Shown in pieces: positions 51,967 to 59,359 of a stretch of DNA of 64,000 bases. Every line of letters begins with the position of its first letter. Position 1 is the first letter of the stretch. The notes under the pieces were generated by a model, which had not been told where the DNA came from, ran no database searches, and worked only from the letters and a program-made list of their open reading frames with translations. The position numbers and the translations under genes are program-made. Origin of the DNA: Pseudomonas lactis (lineage in GTDB: Bacteria; Pseudomonadota; Gammaproteobacteria; Pseudomonadales; Pseudomonadaceae); contig NZ_JYLO01000022.1 of the NCBI RefSeq assembly GCF_001439845.1, positions 28,275 through 92,274 of the forward strand, given 5' to 3'.

Positions 51967-52347
51967 TCAAATCGCGAAGCTACTGATTGACGAGCAGTCC
52001 CCTTGAGCGCCTTTGAGTTGGGTTTCGAACGCAATCAGCCCAGCCTGCATCCGTCGCAATACGGCGATTTGCGCGGCCAGCGTGCGCTTCTTGTCGGCGA
52101 TGGCTTGTTCAGCCTTGTCCCAAGGAAGCGCATCACCCTCGTACCCCAGCAAAATCTCCTGCAATTCCTTGAGCTTGAACCCCAGCTGTTGCGCGCACTT
52201 TATAAACATCAGCCGCTCGACATTCTGCTCGGTATAAACGCGATAACCGCCCTGACGCGCAGGCGCGGGCATCAGCCCGATCGCCTCATAGTGACGAACC
52301 GCCTTGATGGTTGTGCCGGACAATTGCGCGGCTTTGCCGATGTACAT
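51967..52347 (-). CDS. MerR-family transcriptional regulator
   Basis: The 126-residue regulator has an N-terminal MerR winged helix (MYIGKAAQLSGTTIKAVRHYEAIGL, with RQGGYRVYTEQNVERL), a coiled-coil dimer helix (about 80-115) and a short tail with one cysteine. ATG at 52347 with GGGAG at 6 bases is preferred. It overlaps the end of the upstream oxidoreductase gene by 62 bases in another frame, so the two are expressed together. It likely senses a redox or aromatic compound handled by that enzyme. Confidence 0.87.
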   Translation of the reverse strand: MYIGKAAQLSGTTIKAVRHYEAIGLMPAPARQGGYRVYTEQNVERLMFIKCAQQLGFKLKELQEILLGYEGDALPWDKAEQAIADKKRTLAAQIAVLRRMQAGLIAFETQLKGAQGDCSSISSFAI

Positions 52348-52930
52348 GAAAACTCCCTTTTTCAAATAGTGCGCTGGCCTGTTTCAGCCACTTGGCCCGC
52401 TGCGTCAGCGTAGAGCCCAGTACCGGCCCCAACAGCAGTGTCTTGCTCGTCGTGATGCCACAGAGCGCCAGTGTGGTACGACGCATCTGGTGGATGGCCG
52501 GCATGCGATAAACCCAGCGGTAATACCACGGCGGCGTATCGAGGGTCACTAACAAGTGCGCGGTTCGGCCCTTTAACAGCTTGTCTGGGAATGCCTTGCC
52601 TGCGCGGTATTTGAAGGCAAAGCCGGGGAGGAAAACGCGGTCGATAAAGCCCTTCATCAGAGCCGGGACTCCGCCCCACCAGACAGGGAAAACCCACGCC
52701 AGGTGCTCGGCCCAAAGGATGTCGGATTGGGCACTGAGCAAGTCGGGTTCCAGTGTCTGAGCCTTGGTATAACCATGATTAAGGGTGGGGTCGAAGCTGA
52801 GATCACCCAGGCGCAGGACGCGGACTTCGTGGCCGGCCGTTTTAGCGGCGTGGATATAAGTGTGCGCGAGAGCGGAACAAAAACTATCGGCGGACGGGTG
52901 GCCAAGAATGACCAGAATGCGCTGACTCAT
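52286..52930 (-). CDS. NAD(P)H:quinone oxidoreductase-like flavoprotein
   Basis: The 214-residue flavodoxin-fold protein of the MdaB/NQO1 type starts ILVILGHPSADSFCSALAHTY. It has the FMN/FAD-binding segments LAWVFPVWWGGVPALMKGFIDRVF and GRTAHLLVTLDTPPWYY. It would reduce quinones or related electrophiles by two electrons. The last about 20 residues (SRAIVRHNHQGGSSL) are read through the start of the MerR gene and may be a recent extension. Confidence 0.83.
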   Translation of the reverse strand: MSQRILVILGHPSADSFCSALAHTYIHAAKTAGHEVRVLRLGDLSFDPTLNHGYTKAQTLEPDLLSAQSDILWAEHLAWVFPVWWGGVPALMKGFIDRVFLPGFAFKYRAGKAFPDKLLKGRTAHLLVTLDTPPWYYRWVYRMPAIHQMRRTTLALCGITTSKTLLLGPVLGSTLTQRAKWLKQASALFEKGSFHVHRQSRAIVRHNHQGGSSL

Positions 52931-53102
52931 GGTGATAGGTCCTGAAAAGAGCATTCAGGGTAGGGGTTGCCGTATAGGGGAGAGTCAAGGGCCAGCAGGA
53001 CCTTTCTGTGAGGTACGCAGGACCCTTCCTGAAGTGCTCATGAACGCTTGTGACAGTAGTGTGGGCTGGCTAGCCTGCCGAAAACACCAGAGTAAAAAAG
53101 GC

Positions 53103-54134
53103 ATGAGCGAAACTTCTATCGGGTTGATCGCGCCTCCTGAGGGCTACGGCGATTGGCTGACAGACCTCAAGGGCCGTATCCATCAGGCGCAACAGCGTGC
53201 GTCAATTGCCGTTAATCGTGAGCTGGTGCTGCTCTACTGGCAGATCGGGCACGATATTTTGATGCGTCAGCACGCTCAAGGTTGGGGTAGCAAAGTGATC
53301 GACCGCCTTGCGCAAGATCTGCGGGCGGCCTTTCCTGACATCAAGGGCTTTTCGCCGCGCAATTTGAAGTACATGCGTGCTTTTGCTGAGGCCTGGCCGG
53401 ATTCGGAATTTGTGCAACAGGCTGCTGCACAATTGCCTTGGGGCCACAACGTGGTGCTGCTCGATAAGCTTCCCGGCCCCGAAACTCGTCGTTGGTACAT
53501 CATTCAGGCCGTTAAACATAACTGGTCGCGCAACACACTGGTGATGCACATTGAAAACCGCCTGCTGGAGCGCAGTGGCAAGGCCGTCAGCAACTTCGAA
53601 AGCCATCTGCCCAAAGCGCAATCCGACCTGGCGCGCGAATCCCTCAAAGACCCGTACCGCTTTGATTTCCTCAGCCTGGGGCTGAATGCGCAAGAGCGCG
53701 AGATCGAAAAAGCCCTGATCAAGCACGTCACTGACTTCTTGTTGGAGTTGGGCGCAGGTTTTGCCTTCGTTGGCCGGCAAGTGCTGCTGAATGTAGGCGG
53801 CGATGAGTTCTTCATCGACCTGTTGTTCTATCACCTCAAGCTACGTTGCTATGTGGTGATAGAACTCAAGGCGGGCAAATTCAAACCCGAGCACCTGGGC
53901 AAACTGAGCTTCTATCTCGCGGCGGTGGATGCCGAGATAAAGCACCCACAGGATGGCCCGACTATCGGCCTCTTGTTGTGCAAGGGTAAAAATGAAGTGG
54001 TGGCTGAATATGCACTGCGCGATAACAACCGACCTATTGGTGTGGCGCAATATCAACTGATGGAGTCTTTGCCAGCCGAACTGCAATCGAGCTTGCCTAG
54101 CATCGAGCAAATCGAGCGAGAGTTGGCGGGGTAG
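53103..54134 (+). CDS. YhcG-type PD-(D/E)XK nuclease family protein (DUF1016)
   Basis: The 343-residue protein has an N-terminal DUF1016 helical domain (LLYWQIGHDILMRQ, GFSPRNLKYMRAFAEAWP) and a C-terminal nuclease-like fold. The likely catalytic set is FIDLLFYH (Asp) and VVIELKAGKF (E-x-K), about residues 240-265. E. coli YhcG is the model; the family is linked to DNA cleavage and to mobile or defence regions, with no settled role. ATG at 53103 has AAAAAGG upstream; an in-frame ATG at 53040 is possible. It is a single gene. Confidence 0.85.
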   Translation: MSETSIGLIAPPEGYGDWLTDLKGRIHQAQQRASIAVNRELVLLYWQIGHDILMRQHAQGWGSKVIDRLAQDLRAAFPDIKGFSPRNLKYMRAFAEAWPDSEFVQQAAAQLPWGHNVVLLDKLPGPETRRWYIIQAVKHNWSRNTLVMHIENRLLERSGKAVSNFESHLPKAQSDLARESLKDPYRFDFLSLGLNAQEREIEKALIKHVTDFLLELGAGFAFVGRQVLLNVGGDEFFIDLLFYHLKLRCYVVIELKAGKFKPEHLGKLSFYLAAVDAEIKHPQDGPTIGLLLCKGKNEVVAEYALRDNNRPIGVAQYQLMESLPAELQSSLPSIEQIERELAG

Positions 54135-54173
54135 GCTGGCCCTTTTCGGTGGCTGAAAAATGTAAGGAAAAAT

Positions 54174-54231
54174 CTCACGCGTGAGCTATTGAGTACCTTG
54201 CGGATTGCCTGTAGATTTTCTCACGCGTGAG
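54174..54231 (+). promoter_or_regulatory. Promoter bracketed by two identical palindromes
   Basis: CTCACGCGTGAG occurs twice, at 54174-54185 and 54220-54231. Between them lie TTGAGT (54189-54194), a 17-base spacer and TAGATT (54212-54217), a fair sigma-70-type promoter. The first copy abuts the -35 and the second covers the expected start point, 24 bases before the yjfI-like ATG. A repressor binding both copies, 46 bases apart, would block the promoter. The regulator is not encoded nearby. Confidence 0.65.
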
Positions 54232-54254
54232 TTTTTCACAGCGAGGTCAGTACC

Positions 54255-54944
54255 ATGAACAGCAGCTCTCCATCGAGCCCATCAGTAGGGCCCGATACCG
54301 ATTCAGCAAGCCTCAAGGGAGAGCGCTTGAAGCCGTCCGCAAAAAAGCCGTCGAGCTTTTACATGAAGCAGATGCGTGCGGGGCTGGCGGCGGCCGGTTA
54401 TGTGAAACACGAGACTTGGGTGCTTCCCGAAAACCGAAGCCTGCTCAAGCAAATGGAGAAACAGCTACGCCAACCGATCCTGGCTGGCTCATTCATGTCG
54501 GAGAATTTCATGAGCGCAGGTACCAACTGGAATATCGATCGCCTCTTCAGTGCTCTTCAGGCCCTGGATGACGTGACGTCCAATGACATTACGCTTTCTC
54601 TCGTCCAAGGCTCCGAGTCCAGCATCAAGCTTGAGATGAACGACTTTGGTGGCTTGCCGATTTACATCGCGGTGGTGGGCGAGCAAATCATTGTGGATAC
54701 CGTCCTGGTTGACGCTGAGTCCATCAACGACGTGCCGGCCTTCAACGACGCGGTGCTGCGCAGCCGGGAGATGTTCCCGTTGTCGTCCATCGGCATCGAG
54801 TCCATGCCGAACGGGCAGGTGGTCTACAACATGTTCGGTGCACTCAGCTCCGACTCCAGCCTGACCAACATCGTGACCGAGGTGAAAACCCTGGTTGATA
54901 ACGTGCAGCGCGCCAGCGAAGCCTTCGAACGTTTCTTCATTTAA
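54255..54944 (+). CDS. yjfI: YjfI-like DUF2170 protein
   Basis: The 229-residue cytoplasmic protein has a DUF2170 domain in its C-terminal two-thirds (about 80-225; DITLSLVQGSESSIKLEMND, GLPIYIAVVGEQIIVDTVLVD). A Ser/Lys-rich N-terminal extension of some 80 residues is not present in E. coli YjfI (about 133). It is the first gene of the yjf-type operon behind the twin palindromes, with GAGG 8 bases before the ATG. Its role is unknown; it is probably a partner of the PspA-like protein encoded next. Confidence 0.83.
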   Translation: MNSSSPSSPSVGPDTDSASLKGERLKPSAKKPSSFYMKQMRAGLAAAGYVKHETWVLPENRSLLKQMEKQLRQPILAGSFMSENFMSAGTNWNIDRLFSALQALDDVTSNDITLSLVQGSESSIKLEMNDFGGLPIYIAVVGEQIIVDTVLVDAESINDVPAFNDAVLRSREMFPLSSIGIESMPNGQVVYNMFGALSSDSSLTNIVTEVKTLVDNVQRASEAFERFFI

Positions 54945-54961
54945 TTATTCGGGAAAATCCA

Positions 54962-55660
54962 ATGACTCAGTCCATCTGGAGCAAATTGTTCACCGCGTTG
55001 CGTGGCGGCGCCAGCGAAGTCGGCGAATCGATCGTCGACCAACAGGCCCTGCGCATCCTTGACCAGGAAATTCGCGATGCAGACAGCGCCTTGGCCAACG
55101 CCAAGCGTGAGCTGGTGAGCATCATGGCCAAGCACAAACTGGCGGCTGATCGCGTTGGCGAGTACGACGCCAAGATCAAAGACCTGGAATCCAAGGCGAT
55201 GGCCGCTATCCAGGCCAACCGTGAAGACCTCGCCCTGGAAGTGGCCGAAGCCATTTCGACCCTGACCAACGAGCGGGACGTAGAGCAAAAGCAGACCACC
55301 GAGTTCGGTGGGTACGCTGAAAGCATGCGCAAAGACATCACCAAGGCCGAGAGCCGCATCAAAAGCCTGCGCCAGCAAGTGGACATGGCCAAGGCTCGCG
55401 ACAGCGTGCAAAAAGCACAGGTCAGCGCCTCCATTGCCAGCGGCGGTGCCAACGGCAAGCTGGAAACCGCGGTTGGTACGCTCAATCGCTTGCAGGCCAA
55501 ACAGCAGCAACGTGCCGCTGAGCTGCAAGCCCAGGATGAACTGGCTGAAGCATCCACAGGAACCGACCTGGAACGCAAACTGCGCGATGCCGGTATCACG
55601 CCGAACGAAGGCAGTGCCAATGCGATTCTGGAGCGTTTGAAGCAAAAGTCGGCTGAGTAA
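54962..55660 (+). CDS. yjfJ: PspA/IM30-family membrane-stress protein (YjfJ-like)
   Basis: The 232-residue protein is almost entirely coiled-coil, of the PspA/Vipp1/ESCRT-III-like family (IWSKLFTALRGGASEVGESI; long helices from about 25 to 190). It has the same length as E. coli YjfJ. Relatives coat and mend the inner membrane. It lies 17 bases after yjfI. It is distinct from the classical pspA locus, which would carry pspF/pspB/pspC. Confidence 0.9.
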   Translation: MTQSIWSKLFTALRGGASEVGESIVDQQALRILDQEIRDADSALANAKRELVSIMAKHKLAADRVGEYDAKIKDLESKAMAAIQANREDLALEVAEAISTLTNERDVEQKQTTEFGGYAESMRKDITKAESRIKSLRQQVDMAKARDSVQKAQVSASIASGGANGKLETAVGTLNRLQAKQQQRAAELQAQDELAEASTGTDLERKLRDAGITPNEGSANAILERLKQKSAE

Positions 55661-55690
55661 TAAAGGCAAGTCCAGGCAGCGCAGACCAAA

Positions 55691-55795
55691 GTGGGGCTTG
55701 CTCGCGAAAGCGGTGGGGCAGTCACTGTCAATGTTGACTGAGCTGGCGCCTTCGCGAGCAAGTCGAATCGTCGCACCGCCGCTCCCACAGGGGGG
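55691..55795. repeat. Degenerate mixed REP pair inside the yjf-type operon
   Basis: GTGGGGCTTGCTCGCGAAAG at the left and TTCGCGAGCAAGTC at 55751-55764 form an inverted pair. A second REP remnant (CGCTCCCACAGG) follows at its right. Parts of both REP classes are mixed, as if one copy had recombined with another. It separates the yjfIJ pair from the rhomboid gene. Confidence 0.7.
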
Positions 55796-55846
55796 GCGGT
55801 GTTTCACTGAGCGGCATTGGGCACTTCTTTTCATGTTGAGGTCAGG

Positions 55847-56407
55847 ATGAACGCCTTGAACGGTTTCAAGACAATCGCAGGCCTGGCCCTCTTCATGGTC
55901 GCGCTGCAACTGCTCAATGTGGCGACCGGTTACAGCCTCATGGCGTTCGGGCTGATCCCGAGAACGGTGCAGGGCCTGTTCGGTATCCTCACCTCACCGT
56001 TTTTGCATGCCTCCTTCGCCCACCTGAGCGCCAACCTGATTGCTTTTTTGGTCTTGGGCTCTTTGGTCATGATCGAAGGGGTCAGCCGGTTCATTGCCGT
56101 CAGTGCCATCGTCATTCTGCTGGGCGGCTTGTTGGTCTGGCTGTTTGGTTTTTCAGGCGTACACGTCGGCGCCAGCGGTTGGGTGTTCGGGCTATGGGCC
56201 TACCTGCTCTCTCGCGCCTGGTTCCACAGAAGCTGGGGCAACCTGCTAACAGCCGCTGTCGTCGCTTTGCTATATGGCGGCCTGATCGTGGGCTTCCTCC
56301 CCCGGCAGGGCATTTCCTTCGAAGGGCATCTGTTTGGCGCGCTCGCTGGATTTATTGCAGCCAAGGTACTTCTATCCAGGCCGCGCAGCGGGTTTAATGC
56401 CGGGTGA
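55847..56407 (+). CDS. Rhomboid-family intramembrane serine protease
   Basis: The 186-residue six-segment membrane protein has the full rhomboid signature: H54-x4-H59-x3-N63 in the second segment, the catalytic Ser110 in GASGWVFG and His161 in EGHLFGALAG. It would cut membrane proteins within the bilayer. ATG at 55847 follows GAGGTCAGG. It is not part of the E. coli yjf operon, so its presence between yjfJ and the channel gene is an addition. Confidence 0.88.
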   Translation: MNALNGFKTIAGLALFMVALQLLNVATGYSLMAFGLIPRTVQGLFGILTSPFLHASFAHLSANLIAFLVLGSLVMIEGVSRFIAVSAIVILLGGLLVWLFGFSGVHVGASGWVFGLWAYLLSRAWFHRSWGNLLTAAVVALLYGGLIVGFLPRQGISFEGHLFGALAGFIAAKVLLSRPRSGFNAG

Positions 56408-56479
56408 ACGCACTTGAGCATCCAGAAGCCGAGGCGATGCTGTCGTCAGGATTCAAGTACCCAGGGAGCCAGGGGCTAA

Positions 56480-57514
56480 ATGTCGATTTTCCTTTTGTTA
56501 CGCATGTACGCCTCGTCGCTCTTTCACCGCTTCGGTTGGGCAGGCCTGATCGTTGCCTTGGGTATCCACCTGAGCACGGCTTACCTGGGCCTTGTGTTGC
56601 TGGGCGAACAACACCTCACCGCTCCCGCCACGTTTATCTACTTCTATCTCACCACCACACTTACCGTCGGCTATGGCGACCTCGCACCGCAGACCTCGGC
56701 GGGGCGAATTTTCGTGGCGGCCTGGGTCATGCTCGGGGGCATTGCGCTGCTCACGGCAGCCATCGGCAAAACCACCAGCAGTGTTATCGATGCATGGAGA
56801 AAAGGCATGAAGGGCAAAGGTGATTTCACCGGCAAGGTCGGCCATACCGTGCTGATCGGCTGGGAGGGCGCGTCCAGCGAGCGGGTGATTGAGTTGTTGC
56901 TGCAAGACGAAACCTCCAACGACAACTTGATCGTGATCTGCGATTGCAGCCTTGAAGAAAACCCGATGCCGGGCAAAGCAGCGTTCATCCGCGGCGAGAG
57001 CCTGTCTTCCACCGCGCTGTTGCTGCGTGCCGGTGTGCCCGGTGCCGAGCGTGTGCTGGTGCGAACCCCGTCTGATGACCTGACGCTGGCCACCGTGCTG
57101 GCGGTGAACCAACTAAGCCCCGTCGGGCATGTGGTCGCCCACTTCAACGAAAGTGAAATCGCCGCACTCGCCAGCTCCTACGCCCCGCGGCTGGAATGCA
57201 CGTCCAGCATGGCAATCGAAATGCTGGTGCGCGCCTCTCAGGATCCGGGCTCGTCGGTGGTGATCAATGAATTGCTGTGCGTGGGGCAGGGCGCCACCCA
57301 GTACCTGATGAAATTACCCGACGCCTTTGAGGCAACCTTCGGCGAGCTGTACACGCAGATGAAGGAACGCCACAACGCCACCCTCATCGGCTATCGCGCC
57401 CAAGGTGTTCAGCAGGCGTCGATCAACCCGCCCAATGCCACACAGGTCAAAGGCGGCGAACTCTTCTACATCGCTTCCACCCGACTTAAGGAAATCTCCC
57501 ATGGGATGGCTTAA
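56480..57514 (+). CDS. Potassium-channel-like protein with NAD-binding-type regulatory domain
   Basis: The 344-residue protein has two membrane helices around a selectivity filter TTTLTVGYGDLAP (about 58-70). A cytoplasmic domain follows with the RCK/TrkA-N-like strand GHTVLIGWEGASSERVIELLL and alternating strands (LIVICDCS, AAFIRGESLSS, RVLVRTPSDD). It is expected to pass potassium under cytoplasmic control. The end overlaps yjfK by 14 bases, so the products are made together. It is an addition to the E. coli yjf set. Confidence 0.87.
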   Translation: MSIFLLLRMYASSLFHRFGWAGLIVALGIHLSTAYLGLVLLGEQHLTAPATFIYFYLTTTLTVGYGDLAPQTSAGRIFVAAWVMLGGIALLTAAIGKTTSSVIDAWRKGMKGKGDFTGKVGHTVLIGWEGASSERVIELLLQDETSNDNLIVICDCSLEENPMPGKAAFIRGESLSSTALLLRAGVPGAERVLVRTPSDDLTLATVLAVNQLSPVGHVVAHFNESEIAALASSYAPRLECTSSMAIEMLVRASQDPGSSVVINELLCVGQGATQYLMKLPDAFEATFGELYTQMKERHNATLIGYRAQGVQQASINPPNATQVKGGELFYIASTRLKEISHGMA

Positions 57515-58175
57515 ACAGTTGATGGGACTTGAGGCCCCAAAAGCCACTACCGACTCGAACCGGGCCGTCAGCCCAAGCCTGCCAGCCACCGGCCCGCTGG
57601 GCCTGGCACCGGGCAAGGGGGTGATGTTCGACACCACCCTGAAACTGCTGCTCGATGAAAAAACCAACGTGGTGGTCCCCGGTTCCCAGGAAATCTGGAG
57701 CAACGGCACCATCGACCTCGGCCAGTCCACCTGGCTGTCGCGCTATTACATGAACGACGAAGATTATTGGCTGCAGGTGCACACCACCGGCCAGATCGCA
57801 GGCCAGGTCGCGTCGGTGATTCTGTTCAACTACCTCAGTTACGTCACCATCAGCAGTGAAGCAGAACTGCGCAGGCTGGCGGGCCCACAGAGCCTGATCG
57901 GGCTGCCGACTTACACCCACGACGGCGTCGAGTTCTTCCGTGAGTGGGGCAGCGAGGACGGCCAGACCGAACTGGTGGCGATGAGCGAGCAGGTCACCAG
58001 CCCAGAAGCCACCTACAGCGTCGAGCACCGTTCGATGCTATACGCCCGCGACACCGGCCTGACCGACCGTCGAGAGTTCCTGCTGTTCTCCGTCGAAGAA
58101 GATGCCGAAGGCACCATCAGCCTGAGCACATCCCTGGGCATTTCGCTGTACACCACCGACCTGACTACGCTCTAA
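57501..58175 (+). CDS. yjfK: YjfK-like DUF2491 protein
   Basis: The 224-residue soluble DUF2491 protein (E. coli YjfK about 219) is rich in acidic beta-strand segments (DDEDYWLQVHTTG-like NDEDYWLQV, HDGVEFFREWGSEDGQ). The ATG at 57501 lies within the channel gene's end, with AAGGAA 8 bases before it. The function is unknown; constant linkage to PspA-like, DUF350 and ATP-grasp genes suggests a shared membrane process. Confidence 0.85.
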   Translation: MGWLKQLMGLEAPKATTDSNRAVSPSLPATGPLGLAPGKGVMFDTTLKLLLDEKTNVVVPGSQEIWSNGTIDLGQSTWLSRYYMNDEDYWLQVHTTGQIAGQVASVILFNYLSYVTISSEAELRRLAGPQSLIGLPTYTHDGVEFFREWGSEDGQTELVAMSEQVTSPEATYSVEHRSMLYARDTGLTDRREFLLFSVEEDAEGTISLSTSLGISLYTTDLTTL

Positions 58176-58190
58176 AAAAGGAAGCCGTCC

Positions 58191-58619
58191 ATGCTAGAAG
58201 CACTCTCCATCTCCCTTAACAAAGCTGCCGTGCTCGGCTTTGTCCTCTATATCCTGGGGGCTGCGGTACTGTTCGCGCTGTTCCAGTTCATCTACACCCG
58301 CATCACTCCGCACAAGGAGTTCGAACTGATCCGTGCGGGCAACACCTCCGCAGCGGTCGCCCTGGGCGGTGCCATCGTCGGTTTCGCCATTCCGGCCAGC
58401 AACGTGATTGCCTACTCGATCAACGTTCTCGACTTCATCGTCTGGGCCGTGATCGCCGCCGTCGTCCAGCTGCTGGCGTTCCTGCTGACCAGCCTGGTGC
58501 TCAAAGGCACGTCCGAGCGCATCAAGAAGGGCGAACTGGCGGCCGGTATCTACGTGGCCGCGGTGGCCATCAGCGTCGGCATGCTGAATGCCGCGTGCAT
58601 GACGCCCACCTCGAACTGA
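58191..58619 (+). CDS. yjfL: YjfL-like DUF350 membrane protein
   Basis: The 142-residue inner-membrane protein has four hydrophobic segments and the DUF350 features HKEFELIRAGNTSAAVALGGAIVG (as two segments, IRAGNTSAAVALG being the core) and a polar KGTSERIKKGE loop. The role is unknown. It lies 15 bases after yjfK, and its stop is 18 bases before the yjfM ATG. Confidence 0.88.
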   Translation: MLEALSISLNKAAVLGFVLYILGAAVLFALFQFIYTRITPHKEFELIRAGNTSAAVALGGAIVGFAIPASNVIAYSINVLDFIVWAVIAAVVQLLAFLLTSLVLKGTSERIKKGELAAGIYVAAVAISVGMLNAACMTPTSN

Positions 58620-58637
58620 TTGCCCACGGAGCTCCCG

Positions 58638-59348
58638 ATGAAACGAAGCAAGTACGTCCAGCTGTCGCTGGCAGCGTCGGTCGCCATGGCGATATCCGGC
58701 TGTGGCCCAACGGAAAAAACCTACGACCTGCAAAAGAAGTACAACTTCCAATCGGTACAGCAATGCGCCGATGAAAAACTTCCGGTAGACGTCTGCTCGG
58801 ACGCCTACATGACCGCCATGGCCGAGCATCGCCGCATAGCGCCGGTGTACGACAGCCAGGCCGACTGCGACGCCGACTTTGTTGCCGACTGGTGCCAGCA
58901 AGACTCCACCGGCAAATTCATCCCGCGCTTGGGCGGTTTCGAACTGACCGCCGAAGGCCAGGTGACCCAATCCCAGGTCGACGCTGCCAATGCGCAAGCG
59001 GCCAACGCTCAGGCCAGCGGCGGCGGCTCAGGCTTCTCTACCAGCAGCCTGCTGACCGGCCTGCTGATCGGCAACATGCTGAGCAACAACCGCAACAGCT
59101 ACCGCTCGGAGCCGGTGTACCGCTATCGCGATGATCGCGGCAATTACGGCAACTCGACGCTCAACCAACGCGTGTCAAATGGCGCGACCTTTGGCCGTTC
59201 CAACCAGGCCCGGTACGGCAGCAGCAATTACACCAACACGCTGCGCTCTTCCCCTAAGTCGAGCTCGGTTTCATCGGCCACCTCCCGGGGCGGCTTCGGC
59301 AGCAAAGCCAGCGCACGCAGTGGCTGGGGCGGCGGGTCGAGCAGCTAA
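58638..59348 (+). CDS. yjfM: YjfM-like DUF1190 lipoprotein
   Basis: The 236-residue protein has a lipoprotein-type signal (SLAASVAMAISGC, lipidated Cys about 21) and a cysteine-rich DUF1190 domain (QQCADEKLPVDVC, DCDADFVADWCQQ). A low-complexity Ser/Gly/Asn/Arg tail follows. The ATG at 58638 has GGAG upstream. It is expected at the outer face of the inner membrane or in the outer membrane. It precedes the ATP-grasp gene, as in E. coli yjfM-yjfC. Confidence 0.85.
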   Translation: MKRSKYVQLSLAASVAMAISGCGPTEKTYDLQKKYNFQSVQQCADEKLPVDVCSDAYMTAMAEHRRIAPVYDSQADCDADFVADWCQQDSTGKFIPRLGGFELTAEGQVTQSQVDAANAQAANAQASGGGSGFSTSSLLTGLLIGNMLSNNRNSYRSEPVYRYRDDRGNYGNSTLNQRVSNGATFGRSNQARYGSSNYTNTLRSSPKSSSVSSATSRGGFGSKASARSGWGGGSSS

Positions 59349-59359
59349 GGAAACCGGCC

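Noticed and set aside
54174..54231. CRISPR-like repeat
   Set aside because: There are only two copies of a 12-bp palindrome with a promoter between; no array of repeats and spacers exists anywhere in the window.
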